A stretch of DNA of 64,000 bases from Russula earlei (Eukaryota > Basidiomycota > Agaricomycetes > Russulales > Russulaceae): positions 1 through 64,000 of the forward strand of contig JAGFNK010000005.1 of assembly GCA_025769875.1 (NCBI GenBank). The letters run 5' to 3'. Under the pieces are notes generated by a model that was not told where the DNA came from, searched no databases, and saw only the letters and a program-made list of their open reading frames with translations. Both the position numbers and the translations under genes were made by a program. Shown here piece after piece: positions 8,939 to 20,523 of this stretch (its first letter is position 1; each line of letters starts with the position of its first letter).

Positions 8939-10740
8939 TGTCACAGTAACGAGCTGTGTCAGTTCTCAAGCCTGAAGTCAAGTTGATAGTAAAGTGTGTT
9001 TTGAGAAATGGGCTGGTTCCTGTTGTAATGAGTAAGGATCCCTGCAGCGGTCAAAGTGTTTTATGCTAAGCAGGTTATGGCCATCAGACCCTTCCTAGTA
9101 TGACTTGGTCCGTTGAGAAGCTAGGGTAAGTTTGTAATGGGATAGACTAGGGCTGGTTCCACTAGCTATATGCATTCAAGTTCATCATAGACCTTGAACA
9201 CACAGAGAGAGGAAGGTATGTCTTGAAGGAGGAGAGCTCTTCTCAGTAGAGACTCTTAGGGGAAGAAGGGAGAGGTGAAGAGTTGATGAAATGGAGAGGT
9301 GGATGTGGTTTGAGGATTAGGAGTTGTGTGGGTTGCAGGCAAATATGTTGGACAAGAGTAGGTTTGATTCTACAAGAGACCAAGCTTAGGGCTTTGGTCA
9401 CAAAGTACTGAGCTTATATATACAGGAGAAGCACAGCAGTAGCTGTGCTTTGACTGTGCTACTAGTATAGTAGGAGTCATAATAAGTAGGAGTCATATAA
9501 ATGAGGCCATGAATGAGTCAGAACCAAGCAACTGTGCTGCACAGTAAGTGCGCAGCATTGCACAGTCGAACTTGTGAAGTAAATATAAAAGGAAAGAGAA
9601 CCAAACAAAGGGAAAGTAACAGTCATCTGTTACCTGGATGTGTATGGATCACATGATAACACAAAAGAGATCACAAGACATAAGGGATCACGAGACCAGT
9701 AAGTAAAGGAATGTCAAAGGCAAGCAGTCCATAGTGTCAAGACTCACTGTTGAACTATCCAGTTCAAGAGCGAGGAGTAAGCTCAAAGACAAGTCAATAG
9801 ACATCCAAGACGGTGTGGGCAAGGAGTAGAGTCCAAAGCAGTAACAAATACCAGAGAGGTATAGTTACTGGTAGAGTCAAGCAGGTACGCAGGGAAGAGG
9901 CCAGAATGGTCACAAGGGGATGGTCCTTAAAGGAGTATCCCAGGGATAGAGAGTGCTGTAAACAAATGGATAGTCTGAGGACTGTCTGCTACTTTATTGA
10001 GCACTTATATACTACAAGAGAACTGCTAAATAGGGAACAAGTTGTAACCTTGTTATCAAGCACGAATAGAGGGATGAGTAAGAAGTTGGAGTGCACTTAC
10101 TGAGCATGCTCAGTCATGCTCAGTAAGCTGCTGAGTAAGAAGGCTTCTCCTGATGAGTAAGAGCCTTCACTGTCCACATGTTCACTGCCTTAGTACATGT
10201 GCAAGCACCTGATTCATTTTCAGTTAGTTAGTTTAGGGCCAGTCATTTGAGGACTTGTAGTCTGGTTCAAGGGAATAGTGTTATCCTATAAGGCCCCTTA
10301 TATAGTTCTATTAGGGTCCTTAGAGTCAACCCTAATGCTTCTATTAAGGTCCCTTGTATTGCCTTATAGTTCGTTCTATAGTTATTAGAGTTAGTCTAAT
10401 AATGCATTGCAGGGTCTTTGATACTGTGTTAGTGCCTATTGTAGAGCACCTAGAGTCATCCTAAAGGGTCCTTAGGAAGGTCCTAGTACTGTCCTTTATT
10501 GCTAAAAGGGTTGCCCTTAAGTGGGGCTTGCTGTATGTCGATTGTGCCTGAGAATTGCTCGCGCAACAATGCATGCACGATATTGTGGACACCTCTACTC
10601 ACCCCTTTTGTCTGTGTGAACAGGGTGACACCATAGAGACTGGGTTTCCTCTCATAAGGAAGGGTCCTTCAAGGGCCCTCTCCAGAGAATGGTTCATGAC
10701 ACATAGTACAAGGTAAATGTAAAAGGAAAATGTTGTAACA
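8939..10740 (-). mobile_element. 3' LTR, family 2, copy B (interrupted)
   Basis: TGTCACAGTAAC (8939) to TTGTAACA (10740), interrupted by family 1 copy D; about 830 bp without it. The flanks do not match. On the minus strand the adjacent 10741-10755 reads GATGGGGGGTGA, a polypurine tract, so this is the 3' LTR of the gypsy-like element whose pol lies at 10741-12823. This links LTR family 2 to that pol. Confidence 0.85.
9735..10701 (-). mobile_element. solo LTR, family 1, copy D
   Basis: 967 bp, tips TGTCA and TGACA, flanked by CATAG at 9730-9734 and 10702-10706. It sits inside family 2 copy B. It keeps several CG dinucleotides (for example near 9777, 9810, 10576 and 10590), so it is younger than copy A. 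Confidence 0.9.
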
Positions 10741-12823
10741 TCACCCCCCATCAAGGCCCCTAGAAGTGAGAACAACAATAAGGTCGACCTACTTTCCTCC
10801 AAGGTTGGTCCAACTTGGAAGATCATACCCATTTTTGTTGCACAATCTGATCTGTGGGGACAGACTGGTCATATGTGCCCCAGTTCACCGCAATGAAAGC
10901 AGGTTTTTCTGGGGTGATTGGTGGAGATAAAGGTAGATCTGGGAGGTCTTGACTCATCAGAGGTGAAGGGTGAGTCAGCAGGTCAGAAGGAGTTGGCAGA
11001 GGAAGATGAATTGAGTTGCATAAGTTCCTGTAAGTGACTATCACCTTCTTCTTCCTTGGAGTGGTCTTGCCATCGGAGGTTAAGGGTAACCCTATTGAGA
11101 GTATTGGCGGTGGCAAGGGTTTGTTTGACCTCCTTGAGGTGGCCTTGGTGCTTGAGGATTTGTGCAAAAAGGAGGCATATGGTTTGTCTCCTTTTGAGTA
11201 TTTCCAACATTCTGAACCTGTAAGACTTGACCCCTGCTGTAAGGGAGGGGTCATTGTTGTCCTTGACAGCCCTGGTGACAAAGTCTGTGTAAGGCTGGTT
11301 AGCGAGGAGCATGTCCCACTGGAGTGTGATGGCTTTGTTGTGAATATTTTCTCCTTTGTGATCAGGTCATCATGATAGAATATTGGCAACAGTGTTAGAT
11401 TTTCCAGGGATAGTTGTCAATTTGAAGTTGTATTCCTGGAGGAGGGCCATCCACCTTGCTTGACATGGTGAAAGGTCCTGGGGTTCGCAGAAGTAGGCCA
11501 GATTGGCATGATCAGTGTGGATAGTCACTTCATGACAGGCCCCAAGTAGCCAGTGTCAATATTCTTTAAGGACAGATACTATAGCAAGTAGTTCTCTGTC
11601 ATGGATATTGTAGTTCCTTTCTGCTGGTAGTAGTGATCTTGAATAATATACCAGGGGATGGATACCATCTTCAAATTGTTGAGATATAGTGGCTCCCAGA
11701 GCAAAAGAAGAGGCATCAGCATTGACAATGAAAGGTTTGTCAAAGTCTGGGTTTCAAAGAACAGGGTAATGGGTGAAGATATTCTTGAGAATATTGAATG
11801 ATGATTCTGTGTAGTTATCCCAGACCCAGGGTTTGTTTTTCTTTTTGAGCCAGACTAGAGGTTGAACAATGTCCAAATATTTTGGAATGAAGTTGCAATA
11901 GTAGTTTCCAAAGCCAAGGAAAGAGCGTAGTTCATGTAGATTGGTAGGGGCTTTCCAATTGCGAATTCCTTTAACTTTGATTGGATCCATCTTGATCATT
12001 CCTTTGCCAATAATGACACTGAGATAGTCAATTTCTTCTTTGTGGAATTGACATTTCTCAGGTTTAAGGAAGAGGTCATTATTTTGAAGCTTTTTAAAGA
12101 TGTGAGTAACAAAGTTTTTATGATACTCCCATCCTTTTGATGCTTCTGTGGCGATGATGCCATCGTCCATATAGATGTGGAACTCCATGTCATGATGATT
12201 GAGTTCTTCTCTAAAGATATCATTGACTATAGATTGGAAAGTGGCAGGGGCGTTAGTGAGACCAAAAGTCATCACCATTGGTTCAAACAAGCCCTTGTTT
12301 GTTTTGAATGCTGCCTTCCATTGGTCACTGTCTTTAATGCATATGTTGTTATACTGTAACCCCATCATACATCGAACTTAGTGAAGTATTGTTTACTTCC
12401 TAAGTGAGTGATTATTTCAGGAATGAGAGGTAGAGGGGTTTTGTTTTCAACAGTGATTGCATTAAGGCATCTATAATCTTGGACGTAGCGTCTTTTGCTG
12501 TCTTTCTTGCCTACAAAGAAGCAAGGAGAGGCATAGGGTGATTTTGAAGGACGTATGTATCCTTTCTCCAAATGTTCCTTTAGGAATTCATCTTGGGCTT
12601 GTTGCTCCACTGGTACAAGAGGGTAAATCTTGCAATTGAGGGTGGATGGAGCGTCAAGGATTAGGTCTATGGCATGATCCCAAGGTTTGGAAGTAGGAAA
12701 GCAATGAGAGGCTTTTTCAGAAAAAAGCCTTTCAAAGCAATGATAGCCGGAAGGGACTAGGTCCTTCCAGTCCTTCTTATCTTGATCAGCTGCTTGCACA
12801 GCTAATTGGGTGGAAGTACTGAT
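10741..12823 (-). pseudogene. Ty3-like pol relic: RT, RNase H, CCHC knuckle, no integrase
   Basis: Read on the minus strand. 12829-11754 is reverse transcriptase: PWDHAI, VQDYRCLN, FTKFDV, MTFGLTNAPATFQ, then the catalytic YMDD and KPEKC. 11753-11395 is RNase H (NADASSFALGA, DRELLAIVS, HTDHANLAYF). The same frame then runs about 200 codons through a region I cannot assign to a CCHC zinc knuckle at about 10905-10865 (CFHC, GELGH, VC) and ends against the polypurine tract. There is no integrase after RNase H. In-frame stops at 10869, 10983, 11367, 11370, 11556, 11754 and 12365 are all TGA, and a frameshift lies near 12350. The 5' part was lost or displaced at 12824 by another LTR. Confidence 0.8.
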
Positions 12824-13789
12824 TGTCAAGACTCACTGTTGAACTATCCAGTTCAAGAGCAAGGGGTAAGCTCAAAGACGAGTCAATAGATGTCCAAGAT
12901 GGTGTGGGCAAGAAGTAGGGTCCAAAGCAGTAGCAAATACCAAAGAGGTATAGTTACTGGTAGAGTCGAGCAGGTACACAGGGAAGAGGCCAGAATGGTC
13001 ACAAGGGGACAGTCCTTAAAGGAGTATCCAGGGATAGAGAGTGCTGTAAACAAATGGACAGTCTGAAGACTGTCCGTTACTTTATTGAGTGCTTATATAC
13101 TACAAGAGAACTGCTAAATAGGGAACAAGTCATAACCTTGTTATCAAGCACAATAGATGGATGAGTAAGAAGTCGGAGTACGCTTACTGAGCATGCTCAG
13201 TCATGCTCAGTAAGCTGCTGAGTAAGAGGGCTTCTAACGATGAGTAAGAGCCCCTATTGTCCACGTGTTCACTGCTTTAGTACACATGCAAAGCACCTGA
13301 TTCATTTACTGTTAGTTAGTTTAGGGCCGGTCATTTTGGGGACTTGTAGTTTGGTTCAAGGAATAGAGTTGTCCATAAGGCCCTTTATATAGTTCTATTA
13401 GGGTCCTTAGAGTCGACCCTAATACTTCTACTAAGGTCCTTAGTATTGCTTTATAGTTCATTCTATAGTTATTAGAGTTAGTCTAATAACGCATTGTAGG
13501 GTCCTTTAGTATTGTGTTAGCGCCTATTGTAGGGCATTTAGAGTCATCCTAAAGGGTCCCTAGGGAGGCTATAATACTGTCCTTTATTGCTAAAAGGGTT
13601 GCCATTAAGTGGGGTTTGCTGTATGTCGATTGTGCTGAGAATCGCTCGTGCAACAATGCACACTGTGATATTGTGGACACCTCTACTCACCCCTTTTGTC
13701 TGTGTGAACAGGGTGACACCATAGGGACTGGGTTTCCTCTCATAAGGAAGGGTCCTTCAAGGGCCTTCTCCAGAGAATGGTTCCTGACA
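12824..13789 (-). mobile_element. 3' LTR, family 1, copy E
   Basis: 966 bp, TGTCAAGACTC to TTCCTGACA. The flanks CTGAT and TTCAT do not match. On the minus strand the adjacent bases at 13790-13803 read AAAGAGGGGATGAA, a polypurine tract, and a chromodomain lies 45 bp further in. This makes copy E the 3' LTR of a reversed chromovirus and identifies family 1 as a chromovirus LTR. Confidence 0.85.
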
Positions 13790-13832
13790 TTCATCCCCTC
13801 TTTATGACCTAGTTGCTCCTGCAACTATGTTA

Positions 13833-14033
13833 TTATGCTTGGGCATTGTTGGGTACTGCCAGTGAAAGGTCTTTACAGCCTCTTTGGCTTTGGTTAGGTT
13901 GGATGTGGGCTTCCCAAGTGTTCTCTGCTGCGGGGTACCCTTTCCATTGTATTAGGTATTGAATACCTCTATGGTTAGGGGAATGTCTGGATGCTAGGAC
14001 TCTGTCCACTTCATACTGTTCCTCCCCTTCCAC
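13833..14033 (-). pseudogene. chromodomain of a chromovirus integrase (fragment)
   Basis: 67 codons with the chromodomain pattern YEVDRVLASR, YLIQWKGYPAAENTWE, which in Ty3/gypsy chromoviruses lies at the integrase C-terminus and targets marked chromatin. The upstream integrase is missing because an LTR begins at 14049. The polypurine tract and 3' LTR follow directly on the minus strand, as expected for the 3' end of such an element. Confidence 0.85.
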
Positions 14034-14048
14034 TATTCAGACTCATAC

Positions 14049-14645
14049 TGTCAGGACTCACTGTTGAACAATCCAGTTCAAGAGTGAGATAAGAGCTCAG
14101 AGATGAGTTGACTGAATTCTAAGACAAAGTTGGCAAAGAGCATGGTCCAGATGAGTAGCAAGTACCAGAGGGGAACTGGTACTGGCTGTAAGAGATGATC
14201 ACAGAAGGAGAGGGCCAGGGTGTGCTAGATAGGGCAGTTGCAAAGGAGTACCCTTGGTAATAGAGTGCCACAAATCAAATGGGACAGTCTGAAGACTGTC
14301 TGCTACTTTATTGAGCATTTATATACTACAAGGGAGCTGCTAAATAGAGAACAAGTCATAACCTTGTCATCAAGCACAATTGATGGATGAGCCTTTAATG
14401 TCCATGTGTTCACTGCTTAGTGCATGTGCAAAGCATCTGATTCATTTACTGTTAGTTAGTTTAGGGCCAGTCATTTGGGGACTTTGGGGTATTTGTCAGT
14501 GGAATAGTGTTGTCTATAAGGCCTCTTGTACAGTTCTATTAGGGTCCCTAGAGTTGACCCTAATATCCATATTAAGGTCCTTAGTATTGCCTTATAGTTT
14601 GTTTTAAGGTTATTAGAGTTAGTGTAATAATGTGTTCTAGGGCGT
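14049..14645 (-). mobile_element. LTR, family 1, copy F (truncated)
   Basis: Begins TGTCAGGACTCACTG at 14049 and follows the family 1 sequence until 14645, where a family 5 LTR begins. Sequence between about 14390 and 14395 is shortened compared with other copies (the CTCAGT-rich part is missing). The other end was not found. Confidence 0.7.
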
Positions 14646-14784
14646 TGTCAAGACACGTACTGCTGATCACTAAGGACTCAGGAGCAGGTGGGAAAGGGTC
14701 AGAACAGACAGTAGGCAGCATATAGCGCATTGAACAAGAGGACAAGCCAAATGACTAGAAGGTACCAGATGGGTACTGGTGTCA
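14646..14784 (-). mobile_element. LTR, family 5, fragment
   Basis: 139 bp matching the start of the complete family 5 LTR at 18896 (TGTCAAGACACGTACTG), cut at 14784 where a family 3 sequence begins. Orientation follows the complete copy. Confidence 0.7.
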
Positions 14785-15018
14785 CCGACTGGGGGTGGTG
14801 TCACTGACAATCCTTTCATGTGTGAGATGTGCGCACTGAGTCAAGTGAGAACACAAGGTTCTCATGAGGATCAGGGTTCTTGGAGATGCAACTACTGTTG
14901 TAGTCATATTCCACAGAGAGGGGAAGATACAAATAAGTCTTTGTGTTGAGAAGACTTATGAGTAGAAAGAGTTTCTAGACAAAATGCCTGATGTCTTGCA
15001 AGCCTACAAGTCCTGAAA
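14785..15018 (-). mobile_element. LTR, family 3, fragment
   Basis: Begins TGTCACCGACTGGGGG and resembles the end part of family 3 copies A and B, stopping at about 15018 where gypsy integrase coding sequence takes over. The boundary is approximate. Confidence 0.65.
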
Positions 15019-18000
15019 TGAGTTATGGAAGACTGGGTGTATCCTCCATGTCTTTGGTAGTTCTAGGCATACATTGACTGGGTGTCAAGACTCACTGTTG
15101 AACTATCCAGTTCAAGAGAGAGGGGTAAGCTCGAAGACAAGTTGGTAGATGTCCAAGACGGCGTAGGCAAGAAGTAGAGTCCAAAGCAGTAACAAATACC
15201 AAAGAGGTATAGTTACTGGTAGAGTTGAGCAGGTACACAGAGAAGAGGCCAGAATGGTCACAAGGGGATGGTCCTTATAGGAGTATCCCAGGGATGGAGA
15301 GTGCCGTAAACAAATGGACAGTCTGAGGACTGTCTGCTACTTTATTGAGCGCTTATATACTACAAGAGAACTGCTAAATAGGGAACAAGTTGTAACCTTG
15401 TTATCAAGCACGAATAGAGGGATGAGTAAGAAGTTGGAGTGCGCTTACTGAGCATGCTCAGTCATGCTCAGTAAGCTGCTGAGTAAGAAGGCTTCTCCTG
15501 ATGAGTAAGAGCCTTCACTGTCCACGTGTTCACTGCCTTAGTACACGTGCAAGCACCTGATTCATTTTCAGTTAGTTAGTTTAGGGCCAGTCATTTGAGG
15601 ACTTGTAGTCTGGTTCAGGGAATAGTGTTATCCTATAAGGCCCCTTATATAGTTCTATTAGGGTCCTTAGAGTCGACCCTAATGTTTCTATTAAGGTCCC
15701 TTGTATTGCCTTATAGTTTGTTCTATAGTTATTAGAGTTAGTCTAATAATGCGTTGCAGGGTCTTTGATACTGTGTTAGTGCCTATTGTAGAGCACCTAT
15801 AGTCGTCCTAAAGGGTCCCTAGGAAGGTCCTAGTGCTGTCTTTTATTGCTAAAAGGGTTGCCCTTAAGTGGGGCTTGCTGTATGCTGATTGTGCCGAGAA
15901 TTGCTCGTGCGACAATGTGCATGCGATATTGTGGACACCTCTACTCACCCCTTTTGCTTGTGTGAACAGGGTGACACCATAGAGGCTGGGTTTCCTCTCA
16001 TAAGGAAGGGTCCTTCAAGGGCCCTCTCCAGAGAATGGTTCATGACACTGGGTATGAGGTGACGACCTTGAAGGGTCCATACCGTCAAGGGGCTATCTTG
16101 GCTTTTGGGTGTGTTGTCTTCATATTAGTGGCTTCTAGCCAGACTAAGTCTCCTGTCTTAAACTGGTACTTGGGGAAGTGGGAGCTGGGCTGTCCCATCA
16201 ATGCTGTGGCATACCGGAGGGAGGCTGCGACCTCCTCTCTGAGTAGATCCAGTTGTTGCAGGCGTTCCAGGACAGAAAAGAACTTGGTATTGAAACTAAG
16301 AGGGTGGGCAAACATTGGATTGAAGCCATACCATATTTCAAAGGGGGCTTTGTGGGTCACACTATGGGTGCATGCATTATGAGCAAACTCCATGAATGGG
16401 ACTAGTTCGGCCCAGTTATCCTGTTGGTGATTACAGAAGATTCTCAAATACTGTTCTAGTTCTTGGTTGACTCTTTCTGTTTCCCCATCTGACTGGGGGT
16501 GGTATGCCATGCTAAGGGAGGATTTAACATTCAGTTTCCTCCATAGTTCTTGGGTAACTTTGGCTGCAAACTGGGGACCTCGGTCAGAGATGATTTGAGT
16601 TGGTAACCCCACTTGTCTCCACACATTGTTCATGATTAGGGAGGCAGTATCTTCTGGGGTGATGGCCTTGTGACACAGGGAGATGATGGCAGCTTTACTA
16701 AAGCAGTCCACAACTACTAGTAGGCTGTCATACCCTTGAGAGAGGGGTAGGTCAACAATGAAGTCCATGGTGATGCTGTCCCATATCTTGCCTGCAGGGG
16801 TGATAGGGACTAGGGGTACGGTCGTTGTTGGGCGGTTCTTTGTGCTTTGACATATAGCACAACCATCTACGTAGCTCTTGACAAATGTTAGCATTCCTGG
16901 CCACCAATAGTTATGGCTTATTAGTTCATAGGTCTTCCATTGACCCAGGTGGCCAGTGGCTAAGGAATCATGGTGTACTTTGAGGACCGTACACCTTAGT
17001 GTGTCCAACCTTGGGACATAGACTTTTCCTTTGAAGAGAATCAGTCCATCTTCTAAGTTCCAGTCCTGCAAGCCTTTTGTAAGGCGATGGGGGCCATTCT
17101 TCAGGATGGTTTCTAAGGCCGCTTTGACCTCCAGGTCATAGTCTTTGCTGGAACGTAGTTGTTTTCTTAGTTCAAAGTCTCCTATGGGTTCCATCGTGGA
17201 TGATTGGGTTGCTCTAATTTTAAAAGATTGTTGGTCCAGCAGGACCTTTGCATCATTTTCATGCATCCCCTCTTTATAGTCTGGCCACCTGGACAGACCG
17301 TCGGCTTTGTTCTGGGTTCCTGGGTGGTGTATAATGTGGAAATTGAATGCGCTAAGTAGCAAAGCCCACCGAGCTTGTTGTCAGGTGAGTTTCTGCTTCA
17401 TCATGAAGTACGTGAGGTTGTTGTGGTCTGTCCACAACTCCACTGGGTGTTTAGCGCCTTCTAAGTAATGTCGGAAATGCCAAAGTGAGGAAACTATAGC
17501 CAGAAGCTCTTTGTCATAGATCATATAGTTTCTCTGAGTGGGGTCTAATGATTTGGAGAAATACGCCACTGGGTGGTACCAGTTTAGTTCATCTGGTTGT
17601 TCTAAAATGGAGCTGACTGCAAAGTTGCTTGCATCACAGATCAAGCGGAATGGTTGTGAATGGTCAGGGAGCACTAAGACAGGTGCTTTTGTAAATGCTT
17701 CAATGAGGATGCGGAAGGCTTTTTCCTCCTCAGATCCCCAATGAAATGGGTGATCCTTCTTGGTTAGGTTGAACAATGGTCAGGCCAGATGGGAATATTG
17801 GTGTATGAAACATCTGTAGAAGTTACAAAAGCCTGAGAAGCCTTGAACTTTGGTGATATTACTAGGAGTTGGCCATTGTGTGATGCCTACAAGTTTATCT
17901 GAGTCCAATGATATGTGTCCTTGGGAAATGTGTATGCCTAGATAGCTGATGGATGTTTGATGGAAAGCGCACTTTTCCGGCTTAAGGTATAAGTCATGTT

Positions 18001-18620
18001 CCTGTAGGATTTTAAGGACCTTATGTGTCCATTGATCTAAGTCCTGAATGGTGTTTGCAAGGATTAGTATATCATCTAGATATACCACAATGTGTCCTGT
18101 TGTGATCAGCAGTGCTAAGATGTTGTTCATGAATTGTTGGAACGTGGCTGGTGCATTACAAAGGCTGAAGGTCATAATAAGTGGTTCAAAGAGGCCTAAG
18201 GGTGTCTTAAACGCTGCAAGGTGTTCATCACCTTGTCGAAGGCGGATGTTGTTATATCCCTGTCGAACTTTGTGAAGTATTGTGCCCCTTGTAGTTTGTC
18301 AATAAGGTCTGGGATTAATGGTAGGGGGTAGGCATCTTTGATAGTAGCGGCATTAAGTCCTCGGTAGTCTTGTACTGGGTGCAGGGCACCACCTTTCTTT
18401 TCCACAAAGAAGAATGGACTGGCTATTGGTGCTTTGGAAGGGTGGATAGTCCCTCATTTGAGGTGTTCGTCTAGATACTCTTTCAAGGCCACTAATTCCT
18501 TTGGAGTGAGCCTATAGATGCCACAGTCCTTATGCGAGGCTTCTGGTTTGAGGTTAATGGCATGATCCCATGGTGCATGAGTGTTAAGGCTCCAAAGTGC
18601 CTTAAATAAGATCAATGGTT
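15019..18620 (-). pseudogene. Ty3/gypsy pol relic: RT, RNase H, integrase
   Basis: Minus strand, in order: reverse transcriptase 18600-17780 ([23 protein letters not shown], then NAPATFQQF and catalytic YLDD); RNase H 17776-17300 (CDASNFA, DKELLAI, WTDHNNL); integrase 17250-16085 with an H2C2 finger (HH...CAIC), catalytic MDF, SDRGPQF and GETERVN; the GPF motif continues beyond solo LTR copy G to about 15019. Only four in-frame stops break it, at 16085, 17381, 17780 and 18454, all TGA at positions where relatives have Arg, plus a small deletion and frameshift near 18268. Gag and protease are missing. The element was probably a chromovirus. Confidence 0.9.
15083..16047 (-). mobile_element. solo LTR, family 1, copy G
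   Basis: 965 bp flanked by CTGGG at 15078-15082 and 16048-16052. It interrupts the C-terminal part of a gypsy integrase, whose codons continue across it (GPFKVVTSYPV before, ELPKTW and PVFHNSF after). A perfect hairpin (GACAGTC, loop TGAG, GACTGTC) lies at 15317-15334, near the TATA box on the sense strand. Confidence 0.9.
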
Positions 18621-18692
18621 GCATCTATGAACGCGTCCTACCGATGCAGATATGCTTGAGTCAAGCAAGCAATACTTGTGGAGGGGAAGGAG

Positions 18693-20036
18693 TGTTAGAT
18701 CCTTCTAGAGTATGGCAATAAGATGAGAGGGGCTCTGCAGATGGGGTAGGAGTCAACTGTTTGGGATTGGCAAACTAAGTCGAGCTTAGGGCTCAACTGT
18801 TACAACTGGGGGCCTTATATAGCCCTACAGGGATAAGGTTTGTGCTACTGTAGTACTGGTCGGTGCTATAGAAGCAAAACGTGGCTCATAGAAGCTGTCA
18901 AGACACGTACTGCTGATCCGTGTGGACTCAGGAGCAGGTGGGCAAGGGTCGGAACAGATGGTACGCGGTGTAGGCGGCGTTGAACAGGAGGACGAGCCAA
19001 ATGACTAGAATGTACCAGATGGGGACTGGTACGTGTAACTGGAGGCAGAGGCGAAGGCTGGAGGCCAGTGCAGCGAGAGGGCTTTAGACAAGGCGGTTGT
19101 TGAAGAGTACCTTGGAAGCGAGGGAAGTCTTTAAACTGAGTGGTTGCAGGGGAGTACCCAGGAAGATGAGAGTATCACAAATGGACAGTCTGACGACTGC
19201 CATGCTTCATTGGGGCTTATATACAGTGTACAGGGTCAATTACAAAGAACTGGGACTATTCTAGACTCTTTGGTACCATCCAATAGGACTATAGAGGCAT
19301 AAACTTGCTTGTGTCAAGTTTCAGGCTTACTGAGCGCATTACTGATCATTGTGGAGTGATGACATCATTATGATGTCACTGTGGAGCACTTAGTGAGCCT
19401 ATGAGGTCACTGTGGAGTTGCTCAGTCAGCCATGATGTCATTGGAGCCTTGATGATGTCAGATGATTTATGCAACAGTTTCTAAGAGTTTGTGCCACTGT
19501 TTTGGGTCCTTGGTGGCTGGGTGGCCATGTGGCTGCCACGCGATGATTACCCAATTAGGAAACGGGTGCCTGGTCATGTTATAGTGCCTTTGCAATAGCG
19601 ATATCTTGTACTGCAGGAGGGATAGCCCAGAAAATGGAAGGGAGTCGGCAATGCAAAGTGAGAGAGGTCTCTCTTGAGTGAAAATAGGACAATCTACGGC
19701 CAGGACCTGGCCTTGGTTCGTAACAGAAGCAAGGTTGCTTCTATGTAAACGATCTCGGTGCTTGGAAGCATTAAGTGCTTCCCTAGTAGCAATCTCGGTG
19801 TCATAAGTACTTTCCTAATCAAGGAAGTGATGTATGTGGTGGTACAGGAACATCTGGGACAGAAGCAATGCTACTCATTGCTTCTTCAATACATCTTCAG
19901 AAAGATACAATCAACATGTTCTGAATGCGATATCAACAACATAAATGATCAAGATCTGACGCACTCATGACACAAATGGTGCAGTCCATAGTTCAGGTGT
20001 TCCAGCATCTTCTGGACCCCAAACCACTCAGTAACA
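18693..20036. mobile_element. LTR-like element, family 6 (interrupted)
   Basis: TGTTAGATCC at 18693 to CAGTAACA at 20036, about 509 bp without the nested family 5 LTR. The flanks (AGGAG, CTGTT) do not match. The left neighbour GGAGGGGAAGGAG looks like a plus-strand polypurine tract, while the order of TATA box and hairpin (18777-18797) favours the minus strand; orientation is left open. Gypsy reverse-transcriptase sequence abuts both sides. Confidence 0.6.
18896..19725 (-). mobile_element. solo LTR, family 5, complete
   Basis: 830 bp, TGTCAAGACACG to TTCGTAACA, flanked by GAAGC at 18891-18895 and 19726-19730. CG dinucleotides are common, so it is young. On the minus strand TGTATATAAG is followed by a hairpin (CAGTC/GACTG). 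It is nested in family 6. Confidence 0.9.
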
Positions 20037-20137
20037 CTGTTGTGATTAGTGTTGCTAGGATGTTGTTCATAAATTGTTGGAAAGTGGCAGGGGCATTATA
20101 AAGTCCAAAGGTCATTATTAGTGGTTCAAAGAGTTCT
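20037..20137 (-). pseudogene. gypsy reverse transcriptase fragment
   Basis: About 33 codons reading LIMTFGLYNAPATFQQFMNN, nearly the same as 18180-18105. It is bounded by LTR family 6 on one side and unassigned sequence on the other. Confidence 0.75.
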
Positions 20138-20523
20138 CAGTTGGTAAATGGGGCCTCGCTGTTGTTATGGCCATTCTCAGCTGCACAGGCATTGCAAAAG
20201 TGAGGATCTGAGATATAGAACATTTGGGATCTGGGAGGAGGGCTTGGTGGACATCTGTTGGGATGATAAAGCTGTTCAGTGCAGTCATGGTTGTAGCTGC
20301 ATGGTCCCAGGTGTTCACTTGAAGCACACAACAAATTTTTCAACAACCTTTTAATATTCAAATCCTGACTTGCACTTAAGTTGCCATGTCAGACTGCTAT
20401 TAAGAGATCTGAGGTTTGTCAGTTTTCCCAACTTGGAAGAGTCAGTCAGTCATCAAGATCTGTCATATGTCACAAGCCATGAAGAGTTGGTTGTATTAGT
20501 ATAGTAGTACTGATTGCTTTCCT
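20138..20523. other. unassigned transposon-block sequence
   Basis: Short open frames exist on the minus strand (for example 20137-20361, rich in Pro, Cys and His), but no family is recognisable and stops are frequent. CG content is low. Probably decayed retrotransposon sequence between a reverse transcriptase fragment and a gag fragment. Confidence 0.4.

Noticed and set aside
9735..16047. Long near-identical repeats as a CRISPR array or satellite
   Set aside because: They are about 965-bp LTRs with TG..CA tips and 5-bp duplications, not regularly spaced short repeats.
10741..18620. Neurospora-type RIP (CA to TA) as the cause of the stops
   Set aside because: RIP of that type would give TAA and TAG stops from CAA and CAG; all the stops seen are TGA at likely CGA codons.
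18777..18797. TTAGGG-like sequence as a telomere remnant
   Set aside because: Only one unit, and it is the loop region of an LTR hairpin that has variants in other families.
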